Shown here: positions 45,688 through 55,238 of the stretch, one piece after another
Layout: every line of letters starts with the position of its first letter
Numbering within the stretch: position 1 is the stretch's first letter
Source of the DNA: Collybiopsis luxurians FD-317 M1
Taxonomy: Eukaryota; Basidiomycota; Agaricomycetes; Agaricales; Omphalotaceae
DNA: 64,000 bases
Reading direction: 5' to 3'
Assembly (NCBI GenBank): GCA_000827265.1
Contig: KN834751.1
Coordinates: forward strand, 502,113-566,112
Translations under genes and position numbers: made by a program
The notes under the pieces: model-generated
The model's database searches: none
Seen by the model: only the letters and a program-made list of their open reading frames with translations
What the model was told of the DNA's origin: nothing

Positions 45688-47210
45688 ATGCCCCTTGCTA
45701 CAGAACTTGAATATCTACCACCCTTGGATTTTTTTGATGGGTTTGGAACTAGGTTAGCCGATTCCTCAGTGTCTCGTTGGCTAACTTCGTGAAGAAACTA
45801 ACTAAACTATCTGCAACTGTCAGTTGCCAGTCGGCAGGGAGTTCCATCTACTCTCATGGATCGACACTGTTTGATGACGATTGTTCATACCTAAACTCTT
45901 TGTGGCGAGAACACGATACACTGCTAGCAGAACCCACAGAAACAGGCATTGCCCTAGATGTGATGGTTTATTGTCTCACTGAGCCATCTGGGAACTGACC
46001 GGACTCTTTCTAGCTCACCTGCACCTCACCATTGACAGACTGCTCGTTTTTATCGCCACCTTACTCCGATGACATGAGTTGGCCCTCACCGTATTACTCG
46101 TATTCTTCGGAAACCCATTCTCCTGCAACGTCTGCTCTATCCGATTTCGATACTTTTGGCAATGACGAGATCGTCGATAATCCACAGACGCTCTGTCCGT
46201 GGGTCCTTTCTGGGCCTCCTTCGATCGATGAAATCGAATGCCGTGCTAGGTCGAACAGCGATGATGACGATGAAGCGCATTTACCTTGTCCTTCGCTATA
46301 TCTTTCTATCGCAGGAAGCCCTGCGGAACCGACAAACAATTCATCTTGCTCTCTGTCTCCCCATGAGAACGTTTTGGACAATGTATCCGAGCGTGAAGGA
46401 GAAGAACCCGACACAATGTCGTCGCCAGTCGAGCCTCACTACTCCGACTCTGGACTAGATACTGGTTTTTCTTTCCATTTTACTGAGCTTGGATCTTCGT
46501 CAGCAGACTCAACCTCGACCTTGATGCACATTCCGGAAGAACGTTCCCTCATTCAACCCGAGAGGCAGAGGAAACGAGAAGCCGTGGTTCAACCCCCGAG
46601 CCAGACGCCCCAATACTTGTCGATCATGACTGTCGACAAGGACTCTTCCCAGTCTACGAAGGGAAAACAAGAAACTGAGTTACAAACCTCATCGACGTCC
46701 TCGCTGAGCCCGATGTCCCAAGACTCGTCGACCTTGACTGCCGACGAGGTTTCTCCTCATTCTAGGAAGAGGAAACGAAAAGCATGTGCTGGTCAAGAAC
46801 TTAGCTACAGGGGCTGGTACGACCTTCTCTCTGAGTTCCCCCGGGCTGCAAAACGGAATGTCCAATATCAATGGAAAGACGACGATGAGGCAAGCGAGAG
46901 TGCTTCAGAATACATGACGGATACGGAGAGCATCGATGACCCCGAGCAACCAGATATCCCCAAGAAACGCATGCGCAAGCTAAAAGAGAGGTCTTACGGG
47001 GGGCGTCGTTATCCTTGCCCTGATCCCAGATGCAGCCTAACTTTTGGTCGGACGCATGACGCCAGTAGGCACTACAAGTTTGCACATTGCGGGGCTGAGG
47101 ACAATGAGAATGTTTGTCAACTCTGCAAACGCCAATTGTCTCGCCCCGATGCGCTTATGAGACATATGAGAAATTGTGCATCGAAGCAGAAGCGACGATC
47201 TCAGAGGTAG
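45688..47210 (+). CDS. C2H2-type zinc-finger protein
   Basis: Probable transcription factor of 465 residues from three exons (45688-45752, 45824-45959, 46014-47210) whose phases fit exactly. The start is MPLATELEYLPPLDFFDGFG. Residues about 60-330 are Ser/Pro/acidic-rich, as in activation domains. Basic clusters (RKRKRKA; PKKRMRKLKER) are probable nuclear localisation signals. At the C terminus are two adjacent fingers: YPCPDPRCSLTFGRTHDASR ending HYKFAH (C-x4-C-x12-H-x4-H), and CQLCKRQLSRPDALMRHMRN ending in Cys (C-x2-C-x12-H-x4-C, a C2HC variant). Targets are unknown. Part of this coding region (about 46745-46930) is duplicated in decayed form at 47490-47660. Confidence 0.8.
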
Positions 47211-47442
47211 TGAATGTTTTGCTTCTTTGATAGATACGTGGTTATCTAATATCTATCATGTTTACTGCGTTATATCGGACTTGATGTTGTAGTACTGATA
47301 CCCTTGTTTGGTGTATCTTTGGAGTACCATATTTCCCAATTGTAATTCCCGACCTTGTCTCTTTTGGGAAAGAGTGTGAATCAAGCCAAGCTTGGAGGAG
47401 TCTGAAGTCCGTTGCACTGACCCCTGGGTTGGATCTGTGGTT

Positions 47443-47464
47443 TTTTATTTTATTTTATTTTATT
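47443..47464 (+). repeat. (TTTTA)n microsatellite
   Basis: About four units of TTTTA in a T-rich run, immediately before the zinc-finger gene relic. Confidence 0.85.
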
Positions 47465-47489
47465 CCGCATTAGAGCATGCAAATGTGGG

Positions 47490-47660
47490 GGTTCCCTCAT
47501 CCGGTCCAGGAGGAAGCGAAAGCTACTAAAAAGCGCTCACAAGCGTTGTCGGCCGGCGCGCGCGACCTTCCCGTGTTCCCTTGAGCTGCAAAACGAAACG
47601 TTTCGAAGACGACGATGAGGCGAGCGATTGTGCACTGAATATTGTGACCCAGAATAGGTC
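47490..47660 (+). pseudogene. Decayed partial copy of the zinc-finger gene
   Basis: This stretch aligns in order with about 46745-46930 of the zinc-finger gene. GGAGGAAGCGAAAGC corresponds to GGAAGAGGAAACGAAAAGC, CGCGACCTTCCCGTGTTCCC to TACGACCTTCTCTCTGAGTTCCC, and GCTGCAAAACGAAACG to GCTGCAAAACGGAATG. AAGACGACGATGAGGC then GAGCGA matches AAGACGACGATGAGGC then AAGCGA. About 14 bp (TCCAATATCAATGG in the parent) are missing and the frame is interrupted by stops, so it no longer codes. It lies about 280 bp past the parent's stop. Confidence 0.75.
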
Positions 47661-47953
47661 TTCGCTTGCCCTTGGCGGCATAACGCTAGCAGGCTCTAGA
47701 AATCTCAATCATGAATCCCTGCCGGTAAGTATTGCCCAACTTCGATCGATCCCTTCTTTGAAGTGGAGGAATGAATTATCGCTCTTCTGAATTGAAGCCC
47801 AGAATACATTGAACTTGCAACATCGGTGATATAATAATACAAAAGGGGTGTACGATAGAGTAGGAAATTATTGAGTAGCGGGGTCATTCCTCGTGCAGGT
47901 GTCTTGAGCAAGAGATAAGCCTTACACTGAATCTGCAAGAGCAAATCATTGAC

Positions 47954-48813
47954 TTACTGTCCGAGAACCTTGTTCATCTTAAACATGTCGATTTTGTCGA
48001 CATTGAATACGGCTCTTAGATTGTCGTCGCAAAGGATTTCGCGTTTATTACTAGGATTCTGCCGTTCATTCCCCTTAATGTAAACCCACAACTGTTTTAC
48101 GACCTGGGGGCGGGAGAGTTTATCAACCTGCAGAAGAGACGCAAGGGGTGGACTACAGTAATTGGAATCAGTTGTAAATATCAGGATTGAAGGCAGAAAT
48201 AGCACCTTAGAGTAAATTCCTTTGCGAAACCACCTTTAGCACCGCCCCCGCCAGCCCGTTTCTTCTTGGTCTTCTTCCCTCCCTCTTCACCGCTCTCATC
48301 GCCGTCGGAGTCTATCGTTGAAGCACTCTTCTTCGACTTGGCTCTCTTCGGCGTGCCATTTGCAGCACGGCCCTTTCCTGAACTTCTCCTCGAACGGCCG
48401 TTGATTTCACTGGACAACTGCCGCGCAAGCTCCGCGTCACTGAGACCCTTCTTTGATCCTTTCTTCGCTTTCTTCTTGCTACTCCTCTCTTCTTCCTCCT
48501 CCTGCTCATACTTTTGCTCGTCTTCCCCCGTTTCCTCTGGATCCGAAGAACTGTGTTGCCGAGACGCGGTCACAGGTTCTTCGGGATCCTCAGCAACCTC
48601 GCCATTTCGCGCAGCGCTCACCTCCCCAAACACTCTGGTGATGATTGCATCGACATCCTGTTTGTGTTCTTTGACAAACTCTGGGGTCAAAGAAGAATCC
48701 AAAACGAGCAATTCGCGTCGAACGCGCTTAGCGCTTATTGTTGTAAGATCAGTACCAGGGGCTGACAAGATCCTGCGAACAAGCGGTTCTAGGGCATCGA
48801 AATCGTAGCCCAT
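47954..48813 (-). CDS. SWIB/MDM2-domain protein with N-terminal DEK-C domain
   Basis: Nuclear protein of the Uaf30/Tri1 type. In yeast, Uaf30 is part of the RNA polymerase I upstream activating factor and Tri1 is its paralogue. The start is at 48813. The N terminus MGYDFDALEPLVRRILSAPG with AKRVRRELLVLDSSLTPEFV is a DEK-C-like winged helix. The middle is low-complexity, acidic then Lys-rich (EQEEEEERSSKKKAKKGSKK). The SWIB domain is split by an intron (about 48126-48205): FAKEFTL joins PPLASLLQVDKLSRPQVVKQ, followed by LWVYIKGNERQNPSNKREIL and FNVDKIDMFKMNKVLGQ. The stop comes directly after the SWIB domain. A last small exon starting after a GTAAGT at this stop is possible. UAF30-like or TRI1-like cannot be decided here. 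Confidence 0.88.
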
Positions 48814-49047
48814 AGTTTGGAATGACTGAGGAGAGGGTTGCGCAGAGTAAGGCTTAGATGGAAGCTGATGAAGTCAAGAATGAACGGGCGTGAGAATTAG
48901 AAACCTTGTATCGCCTTGGACCTTAGCGTTTCCCTGGAGCGTTTCGAGTATATTCAAGCCTCAGATACGTCCTACATACATACTTCCATTAGGGTACATA
49001 TTTTTCTGCATCTCTCGTCTTTTCCAGCTCTATCCCTGGCCCCGCCC

Positions 49048-52000
49048 CTATCTCAGGATTGCCCAATCATTCCTGGCAGGATCTCCTGGTGGAGGAAACA
49101 TTCCATGGTTGTTCAAGGCGGGAGCCCTGCCATCCCCTTCTTGCTGTTGCTGTTGTTGATTATGGCGCATTCGCCGTACTATCCTTGTCCGCATATAAAT
49201 AAGAACAGAGACCGTCACACAAAGCACGACTAAGAGCATCGTCTCCGAATACTCGTCATCGTCATCATCTCCACCCCTCAAACCGGTTTCCAGGTAATCG
49301 TCAGCGCCATATTCGGCCTCACGTTCTTCTGCGAGTCGACGATCCCGTGCCCACTGAATCGGATCCTCCTCCCGCTCGGCGTCTCGCTGAGACTGGGTTT
49401 TTCGTTTACGATGAAACTCGTCCCGCGCTTTACCCATATACCACGGCCCTTCATCTTCGTAATAAACTTGCTCATCCGTTTGAGAAGAAGTATCTGAAGA
49501 GGCTTCTAGTTCCCGTTCAGGAAACCCATCTGCGAAGCCGTGTTCTAAAAACACACATATTAGCTAAATTTATCTCGCAAAGCAAAACCATGGAGACACG
49601 GACGAGCTCGGTATTCTGGATCTTCGTCGTCAAACCAGATATTCAAACCGCCTTCGCCCCCCAATAGAGTATGCCATATGCTTCTCACGTACAACTTGGC
49701 CAAGGAGAAAAACACTGGAAGATATGCTTCAGAATTTATCTGCGCTGCCAGATCGTAATGTCTCTTAGCAAGGTAGAAATCCTGATTCGAAAGTTGAACA
49801 AACTCGATAGAAGATAGCAAGAAAGATCATCACCTGGGGTACACCGACGCCATTTTCATACATCCAACCGAGATTCCACATAGCTAGCGCACTCATCTGA
49901 GTGTCAGCTGCCGACTGATAGTACTTGGCAGCTTTCTCGTAGCGAACAGACTCCATCTCATCCGCGACACCTAAGCCATGGTAATAGTAATCACCCACTT
50001 TGACCAATGCATCAATGTTCCGTTGAGCAGCAGCACGAGTCCACTGTGTGAGTGCAATACGAGCAGTGTCGTTGGAAGGTGTCATGGGCGAGAATCGCGT
50101 CAATCGTAGGATACTCTTATCTGTAACCAATCCAGACTGAGCGGCATACGCGATTGAAAGTAAAATGCAGAGTTTACCTTGGTCTAAAACATACCCGAGG
50201 TTATTCTGCGCGATTTCGGATCCTCGTTCAGCAGCTATCCACCATTTCAGAATGGCGATCTCCTTGCTTTCCTGGGTACCCCGGTCCCAAGCAACCTCAG
50301 CTTCCCTCAAAAAATCTTCGTCCCATAAACCTCGCTCCGCTACGATTTTGTAGAACGAGACTCCCATGGCGCAGGACGAAGAAGCAATGTTACGTGGAAT
50401 GAGAGGGTTGTTGGCCTGGGTTGCATGGATCTGGCCGAGGTAATAGTAAGCTTCAAAGGGTGAGCCAAGGCGAACTGCAGCATCTAGGTGTACAGTGGCA
50501 GTAGCGATGTCTCCTTGGTCTAAGCAGGTAGTTAGCGCAATATCCGCATTGAAAACAGAAATGTGCTCACTATAAGAGATTTTGGCAATATTGACATGAG
50601 CTTCCGCAAGGTCCAAATTTGCGGCGGCTGAAAAATGAAACAGTGCCTTCTTCAAATCGGCTTTGGAACCAGGAATCAAGCCATCGCGCCAGAGGATACC
50701 AAGACCGTTATGGCATTCTCGTTCACCGGCCAGAACACCTCTTTCAAACCATAGCTTCGCCATTGCCGGATCAGCTTTGACTCCTTCCCCTCTCATATAC
50801 ATTCGTCCCAAAAACGCAGCACTAGCTGCGGCGTGTCCGACGGGGAGATTGTCGTCCCTCGATGGGAGTGACACTTGGTGTTGCAGGGGGTTACTAGGAT
50901 CACGTTGCCAGACTTGTCGCGCGATTAGCTCGAAATAATGTTTAGCTCGTGCATAATCTCGCGGAATAGCACCAACGCCTTCACTTCCAGAGGCAATTCC
51001 TCCAGGTGAAGCATAAATACTTCCGTGGTAATATATCTTTCCTAGGCGGAGAGCGAAATCGGTCTCTCCTCGATCTGCGTTGAACTGGGAGGAAAAGAAT
51101 CAGATAAGAATAGATCGCATGAGAATAGCTCTCACCAGGTAATAATCAAGAATGTCATCCCAAGTCTCGCCGGAAGCACGAGAAGCGCCCGCTTTTATGG
51201 CGGCCCGATGAACATTCATACCCGTGGAAGCGACGCTTGCTCCAGGTCCGTATATCCCGCCGTCTAGGTCGGACAATCGCGTAGGTGTTTGAGGGAGTGT
51301 TCTTCCTCCTGGTGGACCTGAGAGAAACTTGGCCATAGCTACATACAAGCGATCGGCAAGACCATCGATACTGGCTGATAGGATGCAACTTACAATGCTC
51401 GGCAGCGTGCTCATACCAGTCCACGGCTCTTTGACAGTCCTCCAATGTCCCAATTCCGCTCCAGTAACGATAACCGAGAGCCATCTGGGCGCCCTTATCG
51501 CCTCCGTTTGCGGCGAACGTATAATACAATTGTGCCAGCACTTGGTTGACTTGTACGACGCCTCCATAGCCCGTAGAGTGGAAAAACGCGAGATACGCTT
51601 GAGAAGTCGCATTTCCAGTGGCTTCCGCATGAGCCTTGAAGGATTCATACGCGATACGCGGATCAGCGGTGAAATGGGAAGTCGGGGGAAACTGGTAATG
51701 TTTTATGAGTACTGGTCCTTAAAAACAAGCACAAGCACGCACTAATGATATCTTCGCAAATGTGAATAAAGCATCCATATTCCCTAGGTCTGTTGAATGT
51801 TGTAAAAGATCGACAACTTTGATAGCTTTTGGATTAACATCCTCTGTTGTTCGTTTTTGGGGAACTTCTTCCTTGGGAGACACGAATCGTTGTTGTATCC
51901 GCAGTATGATACGATACATACTGCCAATAGGTCCTCTTCCTTGCAGGCTAGGTATTAGGGAGGTGAGCAGAGACTTTGCATTAGAAGTATGACTTGTGGC

Positions 52001-52437
52001 ATCGTATGTATATGCCGGAGGATGGGCTGTCAAGGTAGATAGGGTATGTAGAGCTTGCTTATATGCTCTGGAAGCTAGGAGAACTGTGAGTAAAACCCAA
52101 TTGCGAGCGAATGAGAACAGGCACCTTCTGCCGCTTGATCAGCTTGCTTCTGAGATTCCGATGTCGTCTATACAGAAAATGAGAGTCGTCTAGGCTCGGA
52201 CGACAGAGTGTCACAGACCGGAGGTATCTCGTCGCTGGTAGGTATGGACTGAAGAAGTTCAGAGTCCTGCGATAGTTGTCAGAAGTAGCAAAAGCCGAGA
52301 GGATTTGAGCTAACCTCTACTGCTACTGCATCAGGCTCTGACTGGTCTTGCGCATAGGAGGCGACGGCAGCCAAAGCAACCAAGCCAAAAGCTAGCCAGG
52401 ATGCTTTCCTTGCACTCAACTTTTTCCGCGCGGCCAT
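49048..52437 (-). CDS. HRD3: ERAD component HRD3/SEL1L
   Basis: ER-membrane partner of the Hrd1 ubiquitin ligase, which recruits misfolded glycoproteins for degradation. The start at 52437 gives MAARKKLSARKASWLAFGLV, then ALAAVASYAQ, a signal sequence. The lumenal part is built of Sel1-like repeats, for example GDKGAQMALGYRYWSGIGTL, AAFLGRMYMRGEGVKADPAM, HNGLGILWRDGLIPGSKADL, VKVGDYYYHGLGVADEMESV, and MWNLGWMYENGVGVPQDFYL. Near the C terminus an acidic linker (DDYLETGLRGGDDDDDEYSE) leads to one membrane helix (TMLLVVLCVTVSVLIYM), a basic stop-transfer (RTRIVRRMRH), a poly-Gln run (QQQQQQ) and a Pro-rich tail. This topology is the HRD3/SEL1L architecture. About ten exons; roughly 850 residues, the usual size. 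Confidence 0.93.
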
Positions 52438-52588
52438 AAAGTTCAAGAAGAAAGCATGCAGTGTATAGAGAGATAGCTGAATGGCCGGGGGTCGAGATGC
52501 TTGGTCACCGTGTCGCGCAGTACGTGTCAGTCTCTCAGCGTCTATCTAATCTTATCAAAAGCAAGTACCCGAGGCTACTCCGAAACCC

Positions 52589-53586
52589 TCAATCAACTAT
52601 TTTGAACCAGGAAATACACTGTTCTCGGTATTTACACTCAGGTAAAGACGCGACTAATGCTTCCATTTTCTCTCTGAATGATCCATCTTCTCCAGCACTC
52701 CAAACAGCGCGTAAATACATCCACAGTGCTTCATGATCAGGATACCTAGTCACCAGAGAAACTGCATGCTCTAGCAGACATGCCAATGTGATATCAACCT
52801 CTGCCAGATCCTGGATCGACTTCAGATCTTGAAATCTCTGTACAAACCGACAGAGATGATACGCAGCTGAGTAGTCGGAAAGGTGATGCTCAACCCATTG
52901 AAGAAGCTGAACGAATGCACTGGTGATCACTGGCAAATAATCGGCTTCGTCATCGCCAATACAGCCGTTGTACAAAGTTTCCAGGCAAAAATCCCAATGA
53001 GCCCAGGCATAATAATTTCTTGGATACGATTCGCAACTACGCAGGACGATGCCGAGCTCTCTCTGAAGTAATGCAGCTGAAACCAACGCCTGCTTTTCAA
53101 AAAGCCATCGACGATGATCCCAGATGATGGACTGTTTGGATGCCTCTTTACTGGAAAAAAGAAGAAGTGAAGCAAAATCCAGTTCTTGCTCCGGCAATAA
53201 ATGACCTGTGATAACAAGCCCCTTGCGTTCGTTCAGAGCAGTTTGATGAGCAGGATTGGCGAGAAGGATGATGGAAGTTGCATCGAGCAGGGATTTAGGA
53301 TATAAATTGAGCGATGAGGATAGCCGTGACTGTTTGAACACAACCAAAGCGAGGGGGTAGAGTCGATACAAAAGCTTCTGTGGTATTCCCAGATTTCGGT
53401 CTATGAATAAGAAAGGGACCGCAGCATCTGTCTGCCAATGCTCAACAGCCCCAGGAAGAATTTCGACTGAAGCACTTTGAGCACTCAGGTCCTGGTACAA
53501 GTATCCTATATGAGTAGTAGCACTCACGGGGAAGAACTGAGAATGTCGGCGACAGTAGCGATGGTTTCAAGGTCGCGGTCGGACAT
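52589..53586 (-). CDS. Protein prenyltransferase alpha-subunit repeat protein (PTAR1-like)
   Basis: Alpha-alpha repeat protein related to human PTAR1, which partners RabGGTB to form geranylgeranyltransferase III. The start at 53586 gives MSDRDLETIATVADILSSSP, followed by a 37-nt intron (gtgagt...accag), then DLSAQSASVEILPGAVEHWQ. One exon follows to the stop. Prenyltransferase alpha repeats are seen as IIWDHRRWLFEKQALVSA (the N/D-H-R-x-W-x motif), NYYAWAHWDFCLETLYNG (N-Y-x-A-W-x-H), SDYSAAYHLCRFVQRF and PDHEALWMYLRAVWSAGE. The last exon ends KYREQCISWFKIVD. About 320 residues. No catalytic residues are expected in the alpha subunit. It is head to head with REX2 with only 30 bp between start codons. 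Confidence 0.85.
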
Positions 53587-53616
53587 GGTGGTAAGTAGTT
53601 GGCATTTAAGCGCCGT
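53587..53616. promoter_or_regulatory. 30-bp spacer between divergent start codons (PTAR1-like / REX2)
   Basis: Only 30 bp separate the ATG of the minus-strand prenyltransferase-repeat gene (53584-53586) from the first ATG of REX2 (53617). Each promoter and 5' leader must therefore overlap the other gene's leader or coding start. Confidence 0.75.
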
Positions 53617-54803
53617 ATGCTTTTTTCTTTCGCCCGTTTGGGTCTGCGTCCAGGATCCATTCGTTTTTCCAGCATTCATAGGGCTACTCGAAGAATGGCA
53701 TCCCATAAGCCACTGGAAGCTGAAGCGGGTCCAATGGTCTGGGTACGCTTGATTATCCTTCCAAACCCTCGAAATGAATTAACGAGTGACGTCCAGATAG
53801 ACTGTGAAATGTGTTTCCGCTTGCACCTCTTTTCAAGTCTCGCAGATTGACTGTTTTTTTAAGGACGGGGCTCAACCCGAAGAAGGACAAAATTATGGAA
53901 ATCGCGGTCAGTCTCTCGCCGTGCTTTTCTAGCTAGCCGCTTCACGCGTACTACAGGTCTTAATAACAAACGGAGACCTTCAAATCGTGGACCAAGGCGT
54001 GCAGTTCGTCATTCGAACTGATAAAAAGGACCTGGATCAGTCAGTGAGCTAGAGTTAAATGCGTTGATATCTGTGCTTGACCTTCGTGGAGAACCTAGAA
54101 TGGATGAATGGTGTACCAACCAACACGGGAAAAGTGGATTGACAAAGAGCTGCCTTGAATCAAAGTACACCCGAGAATATGTCGCAAAGGCTGTTCTTGC
54201 CTACGTGAAGAGATGGGTGCCTCATCCTCGAACTGCTGTGCTTGCGGGAAACTCTGTTCACGCTGATCGTTCTTTCTTGGTGAACGAGATGCCGGAGCTC
54301 ACTGACTGGCTTCATTATCGGTGCGTGTTTTTTGCTCTCTGAGATATCTGCTGTATCAATCGATTGTGCCATGATCAGCATTGTCGGTGAGTAAAACAGC
54401 TCCAAGAAGAATCAGCACTGTGTCTTACGCTGTCTTTTAGACGTATCTTCAATCAAGGTAAGGCTATTGCAGTTCTACTCACGCGCGAAAACATAGCTTG
54501 TTCTCTAGGAGTTAGCACGACGTTGGTATATAGATCCTTCTCAAAAGGCAGCCCCGCGTGCTTATGAGAGCGACCATAGGTGACCTAGTCCCCTAGTTCT
54601 ACGCCGCATTTTTGGCTTAAACCCACTTTCCGTCTCCAGAGCACTTTCTGACATCTACGAATCCATCAAAGGCACGCATTGTCAACTCTCTTCTTTACTC
54701 AGCTACTTATTCCATATCAGAGTTGAAGTGGTATCGCGAGAATCTATTCGTAGCGCCAAAACCTGTCTCGGAGGACGACATGCCCCCGACAGCGCCGTCT
54801 TGA
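53617..54803 (+). CDS. REX2: Oligoribonuclease / RNA exonuclease 2 (mitochondrial)
   Basis: DEDDh 3'-5' exonuclease that degrades short RNA oligonucleotides to mononucleotides, as yeast Rex2 and human REXO2 do in mitochondria. An N-terminal targeting sequence rich in Arg/Ser (MLFSFARLGLRPGSIRFSSI, then HRATRRM) precedes the domain. Exo motifs: IDCEMTGLNPKKDKIMEIAV (motif I, D and E), then LITNGDLQIVDQG, AVLAGNSVHADRSFLVNEMP (motif II, with N-S-V-x-x-D), and AYESDHRALSDIYESIKELK (motif III, H and D). WYRENLF is the usual family ending. Stop TGA at 54801-54803. About seven exons. The last intron (54672-54720) begins with GC. A second in-frame ATG (about 53695, before ASHKPLE) could give a cytosolic form. 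Confidence 0.92.
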
Positions 54804-55238
54804 CGTATTTAGCTGGATATCGTCATATTTTGCAAACGAGCTAGTTCGATATGATCTGACGCATAATACGACTTCCTAATATCCTTTCCATTTTCTCTCT
54901 CGCTACCCAGCTTTCAATGAGATACAATTCCAATAAAAGAGAGAAAGCTAGATAGGTTTCAATCACATCGCGTTGGCGAAGGCGTCCAAGTAGATAGGGA
55001 AGGCTAAACGGATTGACTGCAAAACTGGATAAGATATTGCCAGTGTGGCCCTCTCTTCGTCAATGCATTTCTCATGGAGAAGAATGGAAGAACACTTCAA
55101 GTGCATTTTAAATTAAAATTACAATGGTATATCTATGCTAACGATGTCAATCTATGAGCAGAGCGGAAGCGATGTCCGCGATATTAAGTACAATAAATTT
55201 GTCTAGATTGTAGGTCTGTCTAACAGAAAACTCGATTT
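54804..55238. other. Convergent intergenic region
   Basis: 435 bp between convergent stop codons of REX2 and the TmpA-like gene. AT-rich, with AATAAA-like motifs; nothing else was recognised. Confidence 0.5.

Larger units (their letters stand above)
47211..47953. other. Convergent intergenic region with a gene relic
   Basis: 743 bp between convergent gene ends. It holds a (TTTTA)n microsatellite and a decayed partial copy of the zinc-finger gene, both listed separately. The rest shows nothing. Confidence 0.6.

Noticed and set aside
48266..48808. Plus-strand Ser/Phe-rich frame of 180 codons
   Set aside because: It is the antisense shadow of the acidic/Lys-rich region of the SWIB protein.
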